Of a stretch of DNA of 55,274 nt, positions 25,968 through 32,968 are shown in pieces. Source of the DNA: CALUTH01 sp964452495 (GTDB lineage Bacteria > Cyanobacteriota > Vampirovibrionia > Gastranaerophilales > Gastranaerophilaceae); the NCBI GenBank assembly GCA_964452495.1, contig CAYVMC010000011.1, positions 1 to 55,274 on the forward strand, read 5' to 3'. The translations under genes and the position numbers were made by a program. Every line of letters starts with the position of its first letter. Within the stretch, counting starts at the first letter, position 1. The notes beneath the pieces are model-generated. The model was not told the DNA's origin. It made no database searches and saw only the letters and a list, made by a program, of their open reading frames with translations.

Positions 25968-26039
25968 GCGTTTATTATAGCATAATTATGTTCATTAATA
26001 CATTTATAGTAAGATAAAAGCAATGATAGGAGTATAAAT

Positions 26040-27170
26040 GTGTCAAGTTTAGAACAATTTATTAATGATTTAAAAAAGATTACAAAAGATTCATTTTTAA
26101 TTGATATAAATGACATAAAAACAAAGAACAATTATTTTTGGTTAGGCATACAAAACTCAGAATGTTTTGAAAAAAGAACTGTTACTAAACTCAAAAGGTT
26201 ATACGATACTTATGCAAATAATAATTATTCTAAAAACATAATTTTAAATAATATAAAAAAGTTATTTAAGAATAATTGGGATGGTGCATATGCTGAACTA
26301 ACCGCATATGACTTATTAAATCTAGCTTTAAACAACCCTTGTAAAATTCAGATAAATGATATACCAAAGAAAAATACACTTGCTCAATTCTGTAAAGATT
26401 CTAATGTATCAGATATTGACGGATATATAGAAGATGCCTTAGTTTTTTTTGAAGTAAAAACGATGATGCCTAGATTTCACGATATGATTGCTAAATTAAA
26501 ATCAGAATTATCTTGTTATGATGATGATAACTATTTTATAATACAAGTAGATTATGCTAAAAATAATATAGAGATCAGTGATGATAATAAATTCGCACTA
26601 CTAAAAAAAGAAATAATTAACGCAAAACAGAATAAACAAAAATATATATCTTCAAAAATAATACCTGGTCTAAATTTTAGATTTCAATATAAAAAGGGAA
26701 TACATTTAGAGTCTTATGTTTGTGAAAGCCCTTATGAGCAGGCCGAAAGATTGGAACGACTGCCATTACTACATTATAATCAATTTGTCGATGGAATGTT
26801 TATAAAAATATTTGTATGTTCATCTTTAAACAAAAATGGTAGTCTTATATGTTCAAAAGATTTTTTTAGAGCATTAGCTAGACGTGTCTTTTGTAAATTA
26901 ACAAAAGAAGAAGAAATTTTTGATAACAATTCTTTATTAACTACAGCATATATTGCTAAACACCTAAGTGGTTTATTATTTATTGTTGATTTGTCAGCTT
27001 GTTCAAAAAAAGATACGGATGAAGTTAGCAAATTATATGAAGTATATCTCTATTCAAATCCTAATACGGTAATTACAAGTAATTTTGTGGGATATCGAAA
27101 CTTAGTCTCTGCATTAAGTAAGCTAAATATTAAATTCGAATGTGATGATTTTAAATATGATAATTATTAA
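26040..27170 (+). CDS. Putative PD-(D/E)XK-fold nuclease, otherwise unrecognised
   Basis: 376 aa. Not a named family that I recognise. Residues about 80-145 read as a restriction-endonuclease-like core: an acidic helix (WDGAYAELTAYDLL), then VSDIDGYIEDALVFFEVKTM, with D and E-x-K at strand ends. The C-terminal half is alpha/beta without clear motifs. The start is a GTG at 26040 with AGGAG seven bases upstream. It lies next to the toxin gene (divergent) at the right end of the element, a common place for cargo defence genes. Confidence 0.6.
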   Translation: MSSLEQFINDLKKITKDSFLIDINDIKTKNNYFWLGIQNSECFEKRTVTKLKRLYDTYANNNYSKNIILNNIKKLFKNNWDGAYAELTAYDLLNLALNNPCKIQINDIPKKNTLAQFCKDSNVSDIDGYIEDALVFFEVKTMMPRFHDMIAKLKSELSCYDDDNYFIIQVDYAKNNIEISDDNKFALLKKEIINAKQNKQKYISSKIIPGLNFRFQYKKGIHLESYVCESPYEQAERLERLPLLHYNQFVDGMFIKIFVCSSLNKNGSLICSKDFFRALARRVFCKLTKEEEIFDNNSLLTTAYIAKHLSGLLFIVDLSACSKKDTDEVSKLYEVYLYSNPNTVITSNFVGYRNLVSALSKLNIKFECDDFKYDNY

Positions 27171-27182
27171 TTATATAATTAC

Positions 27183-27212
27183 TAATAAAAAGTAATATAT
27201 TACTTTTTATTA
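27183..27212. terminator. Palindromic terminator after the 26040-27170 gene
   Basis: A perfect 30-bp palindrome, TAATAAAAAGTAATA and its complement, starting 12 bases after the stop; as RNA it folds with a run of U in the 3' arm. It is AT-only apart from one pair. Confidence 0.65.
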
Positions 27213-27425
27213 CAAAAGAATTACATTCTAGATGATTGCCCTCATTATCTTTCAGACCACTTTTATTCATTTGTAATTTTGTAATACTAAAAATCTTAGA
27301 AAAAATAAAAAAATGAACAGATTGCAGAAGAACTTCTGTGAAATTTTTTGCTTTTGAATATATAAAATTATTTAAAAGGCTTTGAATGTTTCATCTTGAA
27401 TCATCTGGTAATCTCTCGATAAACA

Positions 27426-27536
27426 TCAGGCTAAATGTTTTAAATTTTCTATTTGATTAAATATGAAAATACTATTGACATCAGTTATTTTGTTGTATAA
27501 ATCTGTTATAAAAAGTTCCAATGTCGTACAGTCAGC
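27426..27536 (-). other. Displaced C-terminal tail of the serine recombinase
   Basis: Minus-strand codons 27536 to 27429 follow on, in frame, from the 64-bp repeat at 27537-27600 and encode a 36-aa tail (starting ADCTTLELF, ending NLKHLA) before TGA at 27428-27426. If the element is excised by recombination between the repeats, this tail joins the recombinase in place of the tRNA-derived 18 residues, giving about 551 aa. It is also expected non-coding DNA of the element's right end; 27213-27425 shows nothing else. Confidence 0.55.
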
Positions 27537-27600
27537 GGAGTTTTTTAGTACAGAGGGATTGAAATTGGTTTCAAGCCCTTTTTTAGTGCCGTTTCCCAGA
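27537..27600 (+). repeat. Right attachment repeat (64 bp)
   Basis: Identical to 9179-9242. It is preceded by CAGTCAGC (vaguely like the tRNA-Asn 3' end) and followed by unrelated TGTAATGAAG, the presumed chromosomal side. Confidence 0.85.
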
Positions 27601-27810
27601 TGTAATGAAGTGAGTGGTTTGCGTAGGACAGATGGTGTGATTATTTGGAGCAATCGGCTTGTAGAGCGAGTTTGAGGGGTAGAAAATAATCAAACCATGT
27701 GTTAATCAAAACGGTCCAAGGACTCTTTTGCTGGTCACTTAAGTTTTCTATTTTTCTAAAAATTTGCCTTGTATTTACTTTAAATAAAATTTTATCCTTA
27801 GGTAATCAAA

Positions 27811-27993
27811 GAGTAATTTGAGTATTTTGAAATTGTCAGATTAAGTAATCCGACCTATATTACTACAGCCCGTGATTCAGTATTGCTGGGCAAGTATGCC
27901 CAACTGACAAAACCTCAACCAACAGGCTATGGTAAACTTATAATAAAGCAGGTCCGCCATATTTACTATAAATCCGTTGAACTTCTTCTGGTA
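27811..27993 (+). pseudogene. Possible gene remnant
   Basis: After a TAA, the plus frame reads EYFEIVRLSNPTYITTARD, continues through GKYAQLTKPQPTGYGK, then runs into the antisense of the next gene and stops. The composition looks like coding sequence, but there is no start codon or SD. It could be the broken end of a chromosomal gene interrupted by integration. 27601-27810 shows nothing else. Confidence 0.25.
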
Positions 27994-28849
27994 TAGATTT
28001 ACCTTGTAGTTTTAAGCTAAATATATCTGCTACAAATTCTGCAGGAGATTCAAGTGCATATATGCTTCCATCTCTCTTAGTGTATCTGACACTGACAAAA
28101 AAGTCTTTAACGGCTTTGTTATTCTTTGTTTCAGAAATAAATTCTTCTGTAAAGTATGTATCAGAAATACCGAATGCTTTTAATTCTTTTAACTTAAGCA
28201 TTTTTGAGTAATCTTTACAAGCTACCTCATGATTTCCATGTCCTAATTCGTGAAATATTGTATAAAATGGAGATATCCCCTTATCTGCAAGGTCCTTAAT
28301 TGACACACCTTTACTTCTAGCAATAGTTCCTAGTCTATATACAGTAGGCGATATAATTAAATCTGATGGCTTATTAATGTAAGATTGCCAAGCCATAAAA
28401 CCATCTATTTTATCAACAATGACTGAATTAGGCATTATAGATTTACCCTTAGTAGTATTATTAACAGTAACAAGAGCTTCATTTATAAAGTTTGCCATAT
28501 CTACGTCATCAAACTTTATATTTACTCCCAGTTTATCTTTAGCAAACACCTTAGCTTCATCTATCGTTTTAGCAGGTTGAAATTCAATATGTTCAGCCAA
28601 CTGTTGAACAGATTTACTTCCAACTTTACCCCTACTCAATATATAAGCTGCTGTTCCAAGTCCTATAAGAACCAACGCTCCAAGACCTAGTTTTGCATTC
28701 TTAGATAAACCGGCCTTTTTATCATGAATTTGATTATTAGAGTTTAATGAAACCGTATCCGGTTGACTGGTAAATGTAACATTATGCGAAACTACCTTAT
28801 TATTACTGTAATTCATATATGGATAGTACCCAGTTACAGAATAATTCAT
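27938..28849 (-). CDS. Putative membrane-anchored zinc metalloprotease
   Basis: 303 aa. A Tyr/Asn-rich N-terminus contains VTFTSQ, followed by one hydrophobic helix (about residues 53-70, LGLGALVLIGLGTAAYIL). The soluble domain carries HELGH in TIFHELGHGNHE near residue 207 and a candidate third-ligand glutamate in ESPAEFVADIF near 275, the gluzincin pattern. The N-terminal tag links it to the host lineage's proteins rather than to the element. SD is weak (AAAAGG about 12 bases upstream). Substrate unknown. Confidence 0.7.
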   Translation of the reverse strand: MNYSVTGYYPYMNYSNNKVVSHNVTFTSQPDTVSLNSNNQIHDKKAGLSKNAKLGLGALVLIGLGTAAYILSRGKVGSKSVQQLAEHIEFQPAKTIDEAKVFAKDKLGVNIKFDDVDMANFINEALVTVNNTTKGKSIMPNSVIVDKIDGFMAWQSYINKPSDLIISPTVYRLGTIARSKGVSIKDLADKGISPFYTIFHELGHGNHEVACKDYSKMLKLKELKAFGISDTYFTEEFISETKNNKAVKDFFVSVRYTKRDGSIYALESPAEFVADIFSLKLQGKSIPEEVQRIYSKYGGPALL

Positions 28850-28965
28850 TAGAACTTAACCTTTTACACCTTTCTTAATAATTAAAGTAAGATGAATTTT
28901 AGAAATTGCCAAAATGATAAGAAATTGTTACATTTAAAAATACTCAAATACTTTGTTTTAAATAA

Positions 28966-29565
28966 TCAAACTAAGTGTCTTTTTACCACCAGAGTTCGAT
29001 TGTTGTCAAAATTTGAGCGTAAAATGTATTGATTTTCTATGATTGTTTGGAATACTGGCTTCAATATCAGGTTAAAAGTTTTGTCTTTGTATGTGATTTT
29101 TTCGCTGATTATTTCTAAAATTTTTCTGCGTTGAGTAATACTGCCTTTTAAATAATATTCGTACGCATTGTCTGTAAATCGAAGCAGTGCGTCTGCCTGC
29201 TCGTAAAACTGCTTATCTAGTTTATTGATTTCCTCAAGCTGAATGTACATTTTATCTTTTTCAGCCTGCCATTTGTCATTTTGCTTTTTCCAAAATTCAT
29301 GAGTTATAGTTCCGTCCAGTTTGAGTTCAAACGCATTTTCAATTCGATTTTCTAAAGTTGTTATCTGTTTTTGAAGATTAGTTTTAATCTCTTTTGAGTA
29401 GCCGTTTTTCTTGTCATGTAAAACTTTTAACTCATTTGCAATCTTTTGTCTTACTTCCGTTGGAATGATTATGAGTTTTAAAACTTCTGCAATAGCTTTA
29501 TCAATCTTAGTTTCGTTGGTATAATCTTGCTTGCAGTCATCGCCCTTGTTGCCTGTACAATATAT
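28966..29565 (-). pseudogene. Truncated second serine recombinase (3' end only)
   Basis: 28989 to about 29519 is almost identical (one difference noted, at 29508) to the recombinase 3' end at 9238-9768. From there to about 29565 the match drops to roughly three quarters, reading YCTGNKGDDCKQDYTNETK versus YHCTGNKGGSCKRDYINETK. The frame is open but has lost its catalytic and zinc-ribbon parts. Its tail after NNRTL is VVKRHLV. This is a relic of a related element. 28850-28965 shows nothing. Confidence 0.85.
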
Positions 29566-29582
29566 CCGGAAGAGATTAAAAT

Positions 29583-29613
29583 AAAAAGAGGTACTTATAA
29601 AGTACCTCTTTTT
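29583..29613 (-). terminator. Terminator of the flavodoxin-like oxidoreductase gene
   Basis: 14-bp perfect stem (29583-29596 with 29600-29613), loop ATA, with A/T runs on both sides so it can work in either direction. It lies 14 bases after the oxidoreductase stop. Confidence 0.9.
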
Positions 29614-29626
29614 TATTTAAAATTTC

Positions 29627-30271
29627 TTATATTGTTTTTCCTAGCTCGTATGCTTTTTCTGTGAATGATGTACTTTTTATATCGCCGGCATTCCAGACTC
29701 CAGGAACGATAATTTTCCCTGCATCACTCCAGCCTAAATATCTGATGAGTCTTTCATAGTGCTTGATAATAGGTTCTGCTTCTATTTGGGCGGTGTCAGC
29801 GTAGGTCATAAAGAGTATTGCTTTTTTGGGCTTATGTATTTGCCCGTTTATTGCATAAAATCTGTCAATTACAGTTTTTATTTGTGCGGACATCCCGAAA
29901 TAGTACATAGGTGTTGCAAATACGACTGCATCAGCATCAACAATATGTTCCCGTACAAATTCAAAGTCATCTTTAAATACGCATTCTCCGTTCATTCCGC
30001 ATTTGTTGCATGCTATACATGGATGAACGTTCTTTTTTGCCGAATCAAATCTTATTACCTGATGTCCCACCTCTTCTGCTCCTCTGGTGAAATTGTCAAC
30101 TAGTGTGTTTGAATTCCCGTTCATTCGTGGACTGCCTGTTATAACAAATATTTTCATTTTTTTACCTCCGCTACTTTCATCCTTTTGTGTCATAGAAACA
30201 CCTACAATCCCAGCACCCGCAGCTGCCGCTGCGGTAAGCAATGTGTTCTTTATAAAATTTCTTCTGTTCAT
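29627..30271 (-). CDS. Flavodoxin-fold NAD(P)H-dependent oxidoreductase with Tat signal and internal start
   Basis: 214 aa in full. The N-terminus MNRRNFIKNTLL then an Ala-rich stretch is a Tat signal peptide. The enzyme domain starts KIFVITGSPRMNGNSN (FMN phosphate loop) and continues with the CIACNKCGMNGEC cluster and TPMYYFGMSAQIK, as in NADPH-dependent FMN reductases/iron-sulfur flavoproteins. AGGAG precedes the first ATG. A second ATG at 30157 (Met39) has a perfect GGAGGT (30169-30164) six bases upstream, encoded by the Gly-Gly codons at the end of the leader. Both a secreted and a cytoplasmic form look possible. Confidence 0.85.
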   Translation of the reverse strand: MNRRNFIKNTLLTAAAAAGAGIVGVSMTQKDESSGGKKMKIFVITGSPRMNGNSNTLVDNFTRGAEEVGHQVIRFDSAKKNVHPCIACNKCGMNGECVFKDDFEFVREHIVDADAVVFATPMYYFGMSAQIKTVIDRFYAINGQIHKPKKAILFMTYADTAQIEAEPIIKHYERLIRYLGWSDAGKIIVPGVWNAGDIKSTSFTEKAYELGKTI

Positions 30272-30336
30272 TTTAGTGTGCTCCTAAGTCAAGTTTAACA
30301 CATTAGGGTAACTATAAGTCAAGATGTTTTAGTACT

Positions 30337-30368
30337 AAAAAAGCGGAAGATAATCCTTCCGCTTTTTT
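30337..30368 (-). terminator. Terminator of the rplK-rplA operon
   Basis: 13-bp perfect stem, AAAAAAGCGGAAG (30337-30349) with its complement (30356-30368), 6-nt loop, 21 bases after the rplA stop; the minus strand ends in TTTTTT. Confidence 0.92.
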
Positions 30369-30389
30369 ATATTTATATTAACAAGCTTT

Positions 30390-31115
30390 TTAACCGAGCA
30401 GTTCTTTGACTTCGCTTGCAAGGTTCTTCGTATCAAGCTTAAGCCCTGGTCCCATAGTGGTAGTGAGGTAAGCAGATTTTACGTAAGTTCCTTTTGCTGA
30501 TGATGGTTTTGCTCTCAAAACTGCATCAGCAAGAGCTGCAAAGTTCTTAACAAGGTCTTCTTGTGAGAATTGGATTTTGCCGATAGGGCAGTGAATCATA
30601 CCTTGCTTATCTGCGCGAAACTCAACTTTACCAGCCTTTGCATCTTTAACTGCTTTGGCAATATCAAGAGTAACTGTACCGGTCTTCGGGTTTGGCATTA
30701 AACCTTTAGGACCTAATACTTTACCTAATTTACCGAGCATACCCATACAATCAGGGGTTGCGATAAGAGTATCAAACTCAAACCAGCCGCCGCTGATTTT
30801 ATCGATAATATCTTCAGTACCTGCAAATTCTGCGCCTGCTTCTTTTGCCTCGGTGACTTTAGCACCCTTTGCAATAACGCAAACACGTACTTCTTTACCT
30901 AAACCTGCAGGAAGAACAACTGTAGAACGTACTTGTTGATCAGCGTGTTTTACTTCGATACCTAATCTCATGTGGCATTCAACAGTTTCATTGAATTTAG
31001 AAAGTTCTTTTGATATTTCTTGTAATTTAGCTATAGCTTGTGTAGAAGAGGTTGGTTGTTCAAACCCTTCTAACATTTCCATAACTTTCTTTTGTTTTTT
31101 AGTTAATTTTGACAT
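30390..31115 (-). CDS. rplA: Ribosomal protein L1
   Basis: 241 aa, the usual length. It binds 23S rRNA at the L1 stalk and assists release of E-site tRNA; it is also a translational repressor of its own operon in many bacteria. Diagnostic blocks: GLGKEVRVCVIAKG, TPDCMGMLGKLGKVLGPKGLMPNPKTGTV, and VEFRADKQGMIHCPIGK. SD AAGGAAA lies 5-6 bases before the ATG. The operon ends here: rplJ and rplL do not follow. Confidence 0.97.
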   Translation of the reverse strand: MSKLTKKQKKVMEMLEGFEQPTSSTQAIAKLQEISKELSKFNETVECHMRLGIEVKHADQQVRSTVVLPAGLGKEVRVCVIAKGAKVTEAKEAGAEFAGTEDIIDKISGGWFEFDTLIATPDCMGMLGKLGKVLGPKGLMPNPKTGTVTLDIAKAVKDAKAGKVEFRADKQGMIHCPIGKIQFSQEDLVKNFAALADAVLRAKPSSAKGTYVKSAYLTTTMGPGLKLDTKNLASEVKELLG

Positions 31116-31130
31116 TTTAAATTTCCTTTC

Positions 31131-31159
31131 ATGGTATTAACGGACGAAAGTCCTTCCAT
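31131..31159 (-). promoter_or_regulatory. Structured leader before rplA, similar to the one before rplK
   Basis: On the minus strand: ATGG...CCAT closing stem, an inner GGAC-TTTC-GTCC hairpin, and the 3' flank GTTAATACCATGAAAGGA. Its layout and flanking words match 31613-31644 (TGGAAGG at the 5' side, CCGTT..TACCA.GAAAGGA at the 3' side). Candidate L1-binding or other autoregulatory element. Confidence 0.5.
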
Positions 31160-31166
31160 TATTTAC

Positions 31167-31598
31167 TTACGCTTCTTCTTTCACCGTAACGCCCATAGCT
31201 CTGCAAGAACCTTTAATCATACTAATGGCTGCTTCCATAGATGTAGCGTTCAAATCGTTCATTTTGATTTTAGCGATTTCTTCCAGTTGAGCGCGGGTAA
31301 TTTCACCGACTTTTTGTTTGTTTGGTGCAGCAGAACCTTTTGAAAGGTTGATTGCTTTTTTAATCAAAACAGGAGCCGGAGGTGATTTTGTAACAAAAGT
31401 AAAACTTCTGTCTTCATAAACATCAATAACAACAGGGATAATGTAACCTGCTTGAGATTCTGTTCGAGCATTGAATTGCTTACAGAAGTCCATGATGTTT
31501 ACACCGTGCTGACCCAGTGCCGGACCAACCGGAGGTGATGGGTTAGCTTTACCTGCTTCGATTTGCAGTTTAATTTTTCCTACTACTTTTTTTGCCAT
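31167..31598 (-). CDS. rplK: Ribosomal protein L11
   Basis: 143 aa from the ATG at 31598 (the frame extends to 31643, through the leader hairpin). It forms the GTPase-associated centre with 23S rRNA. Blocks: IKLQIEAGKANPSPPVGPALGQHGVNI, FVTKSPPAPVLIKKA, and a C-terminal MIKGSCRAMG. SD AGGAG lies seven bases before this ATG, which settles the start. Confidence 0.97.
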   Translation of the reverse strand: MAKKVVGKIKLQIEAGKANPSPPVGPALGQHGVNIMDFCKQFNARTESQAGYIIPVVIDVYEDRSFTFVTKSPPAPVLIKKAINLSKGSAAPNKQKVGEITRAQLEEIAKIKMNDLNATSMEAAISMIKGSCRAMGVTVKEEA

Positions 31599-31612
31599 TT
31601 TATTTCTCCTTT

Positions 31613-31644
31613 CGTGGTACGAACGGGGGGCAACCCCTTCCACG
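31613..31644 (-). promoter_or_regulatory. Structured leader before rplK
   Basis: On the minus strand: CGTGG...CCACG closing stem with an inner GGGG-TTG-CCCC hairpin, then GAAAGGAG (the SD). It has the same plan and flanking words as the element before rplA. In many bacteria L1 represses through a site ahead of rplK that imitates its 23S rRNA site. Confidence 0.5.
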
Positions 31645-31653
31645 TACTATTCG

Positions 31654-32280
31654 TTATATTTTTTGAATTTGTTTGTATTCAAGCTCTACAGGTGTTTCAC
31701 GACCAAATACTGAAACGTTAACTCTGAGCTTAGCTTTATCCGGATAAACTTCCGTAATATCGCCGACAAAGTCTGCAAATGGTCCGGAAATAATGCGGAT
31801 TTTGTCACCTGCCTTAACATCAAGTTCAATTTTTTGAACCTGAGAAGTAGAGCGGTGAATAATTTTCTTGATTTCGCTTTCCTTCGCTGGAATTGGTTTT
31901 TTGGCTGAGCCTACGAACTTGGTAACACCTGCCGTATGACGTACAACATACCAGCTGTCTTCGTCCATAATCATTTCAACCAGAACATAGCCAGGGAAGA
32001 TTTTTTCATCTTTTTCGTGTTTTTTACCGTTTTTAATTTGGGTAACGGTTTTTTGCGGAACTTCTACTCGAAAAATTTTATCTGACATATTCATGTACTC
32101 AATACGTTTTTCAAGATTGCTTTTTACCTTGTTTTCGTAACCTGAATATGTATGAACAATGTACCAGCGCTTTTCATTCTTGCGGCGGCTTTTGCGTTCT
32201 TCTTCCTGTTGTTCTTCCGCTAAAACTTCTTCATTCTCTTCTGTTTCAGCTATATTCATTTCTTGGTCTTTTTCACTCAT
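31654..32280 (-). CDS. nusG: Transcription termination/antitermination factor NusG
   Basis: 208 aa from the second ATG. The NGN domain starts KRWYIVHTYSGYENKVKSNLEKRIE and the C-terminal KOW domain has GDKIRIISGPFADFVGDI. Residues 1-35 are an acidic, Glu-rich extension absent from E. coli NusG. AAGGTG is seven bases from the ATG at 32280 but only one base from the in-frame ATG at 32286, so the former is preferred. Lies directly after secE. Confidence 0.97.
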   Translation of the reverse strand: MSEKDQEMNIAETEENEEVLAEEQQEEERKSRRKNEKRWYIVHTYSGYENKVKSNLEKRIEYMNMSDKIFRVEVPQKTVTQIKNGKKHEKDEKIFPGYVLVEMIMDEDSWYVVRHTAGVTKFVGSAKKPIPAKESEIKKIIHRSTSQVQKIELDVKAGDKIRIISGPFADFVGDITEVYPDKAKLRVNVSVFGRETPVELEYKQIQKI

Positions 32281-32291
32281 TACCATTCACC

Positions 32292-32510
32292 TTATATTTT
32301 GGATAATACGAAATCAAATAAAATATCTACAATGTAGATAAAAACGGTAAATACAAAAACTATACCAACAACAAACACTGTTTCTACGACAACCTGCTGC
32401 CTTTCAGGCCAGGTAATTTTGCCCCATTCGGATCTTACGCCTTTAAAATAATTAACAATTCCGTTTGCGGCGTTGGTCATTTTCACGTTTTCGTTTGTTT
32501 TAGTACTCAT
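32292..32510 (-). CDS. secE: Preprotein translocase subunit SecE
   Basis: 72 aa, the short single-helix form found in most bacteria. The conserved amphipathic motif YFKGVRSEWGKITWPERQQV precedes one membrane helix (VVGIVFVFTVFIYIVDILF). AAGGAA lies five bases before the ATG. It stands between tRNA-Trp and nusG, the classic order. Confidence 0.96.
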   Translation of the reverse strand: MSTKTNENVKMTNAANGIVNYFKGVRSEWGKITWPERQQVVVETVFVVGIVFVFTVFIYIVDILFDFVLSKI

Positions 32511-32533
32511 TTTTGTTCCTTTTTTATAAAAAT

Positions 32534-32606
32534 CACGCCCTGAAGGACTCGAACCCTCGACATCCGGTTTTGGAGACCGACGTTCTACCAGCTGAACTAA
32601 GGACGC
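32534..32606 (-). tRNA. tRNA-Trp (anticodon CCA)
   Basis: Minus strand: acceptor GCGTCCT (32606-32600) with AGGGCGT (32541-32535), anticodon loop CTCCAAA, T-loop TTCGAGT, discriminator G at 32534. The rpmG, tRNA-Trp, secE, nusG order is conserved in many bacteria. Confidence 0.95.
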
Positions 32607-32640
32607 TTATAGCAGACGAGCCGATTCGTCTGCTTTATTG

Positions 32641-32808
32641 CTACTTAGTTTCTTTATGGTTAGTGTGTTTTTTACATGTCGGACAATACTTGCTTAATTC
32701 AAGTCTGTCTTTTATGTTTTTTTTGTTCTTAACGGTTGTGTAGTTTCTTTCTTTGCAGTCTTCGCAAGCAAGAACTACCATTCTGTCATTTTTTCCTTTA
32801 ATGCCCAT
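32641..32808 (-). CDS. rpmG: Ribosomal protein L33
   Basis: 55 aa, ATG at 32808, TAG at 32643-32641. It retains the four zinc cysteines: LACEDCKERNY and KYCPTCKKHT. The L33 pattern (VVLACEDC, NYTTVKNKKN, LELSKYCP) is unmistakable. AAAGGA lies eight bases before the ATG. The zinc-ligand form implies it needs zinc, unlike C- paralogues used under zinc starvation. Confidence 0.95.
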   Translation of the reverse strand: MGIKGKNDRMVVLACEDCKERNYTTVKNKKNIKDRLELSKYCPTCKKHTNHKETK

Positions 32809-32968
32809 TGTTTTATTCCTTTATCAATTGTTTTCTATCTAAAACAGAATGTGGCTTCCACATTCTGTTTTTATCGGCGTACAGCCTTATATTATTACAA
32901 ACATTTTTTAATTGCAAATATTTACGAAGATTTGTTAAGCGGTGTTATATTAACACCCTTGCTGCTGA

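Larger units (their letters stand above)
9179..27600. mobile_element. Integrative element of about 18.4 kb in tRNA-Asn
   Basis: Bounded by the 64-bp direct repeat. The content is accessory throughout: serine recombinase at the left end, primase-polymerase and P-loop helicase, a nuclease/WYL cluster, XRE regulators, a minimal tyrosine recombinase, methylase-like and RtcB genes, and a toxin/antitoxin pair. I see no capsid, terminase, relaxase or coupling-protein gene, so it is not an obvious phage or self-conjugating element. A mobilisable or plasmid-like integrative element, or a phage satellite, fits best. Functional copies of both recombinase types suggest it may still move. Confidence 0.8.

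Noticed and set aside
9179..27600. Complete prophage
   Set aside because: No terminase, portal, capsid, tail or lysis genes are visible, so the element is described as integrative rather than phage.
27463..27675. 70-codon plus-strand frame across the right repeat
   Set aside because: It spans the attachment repeat and terminator hairpin, has no SD, and is better explained as att DNA.
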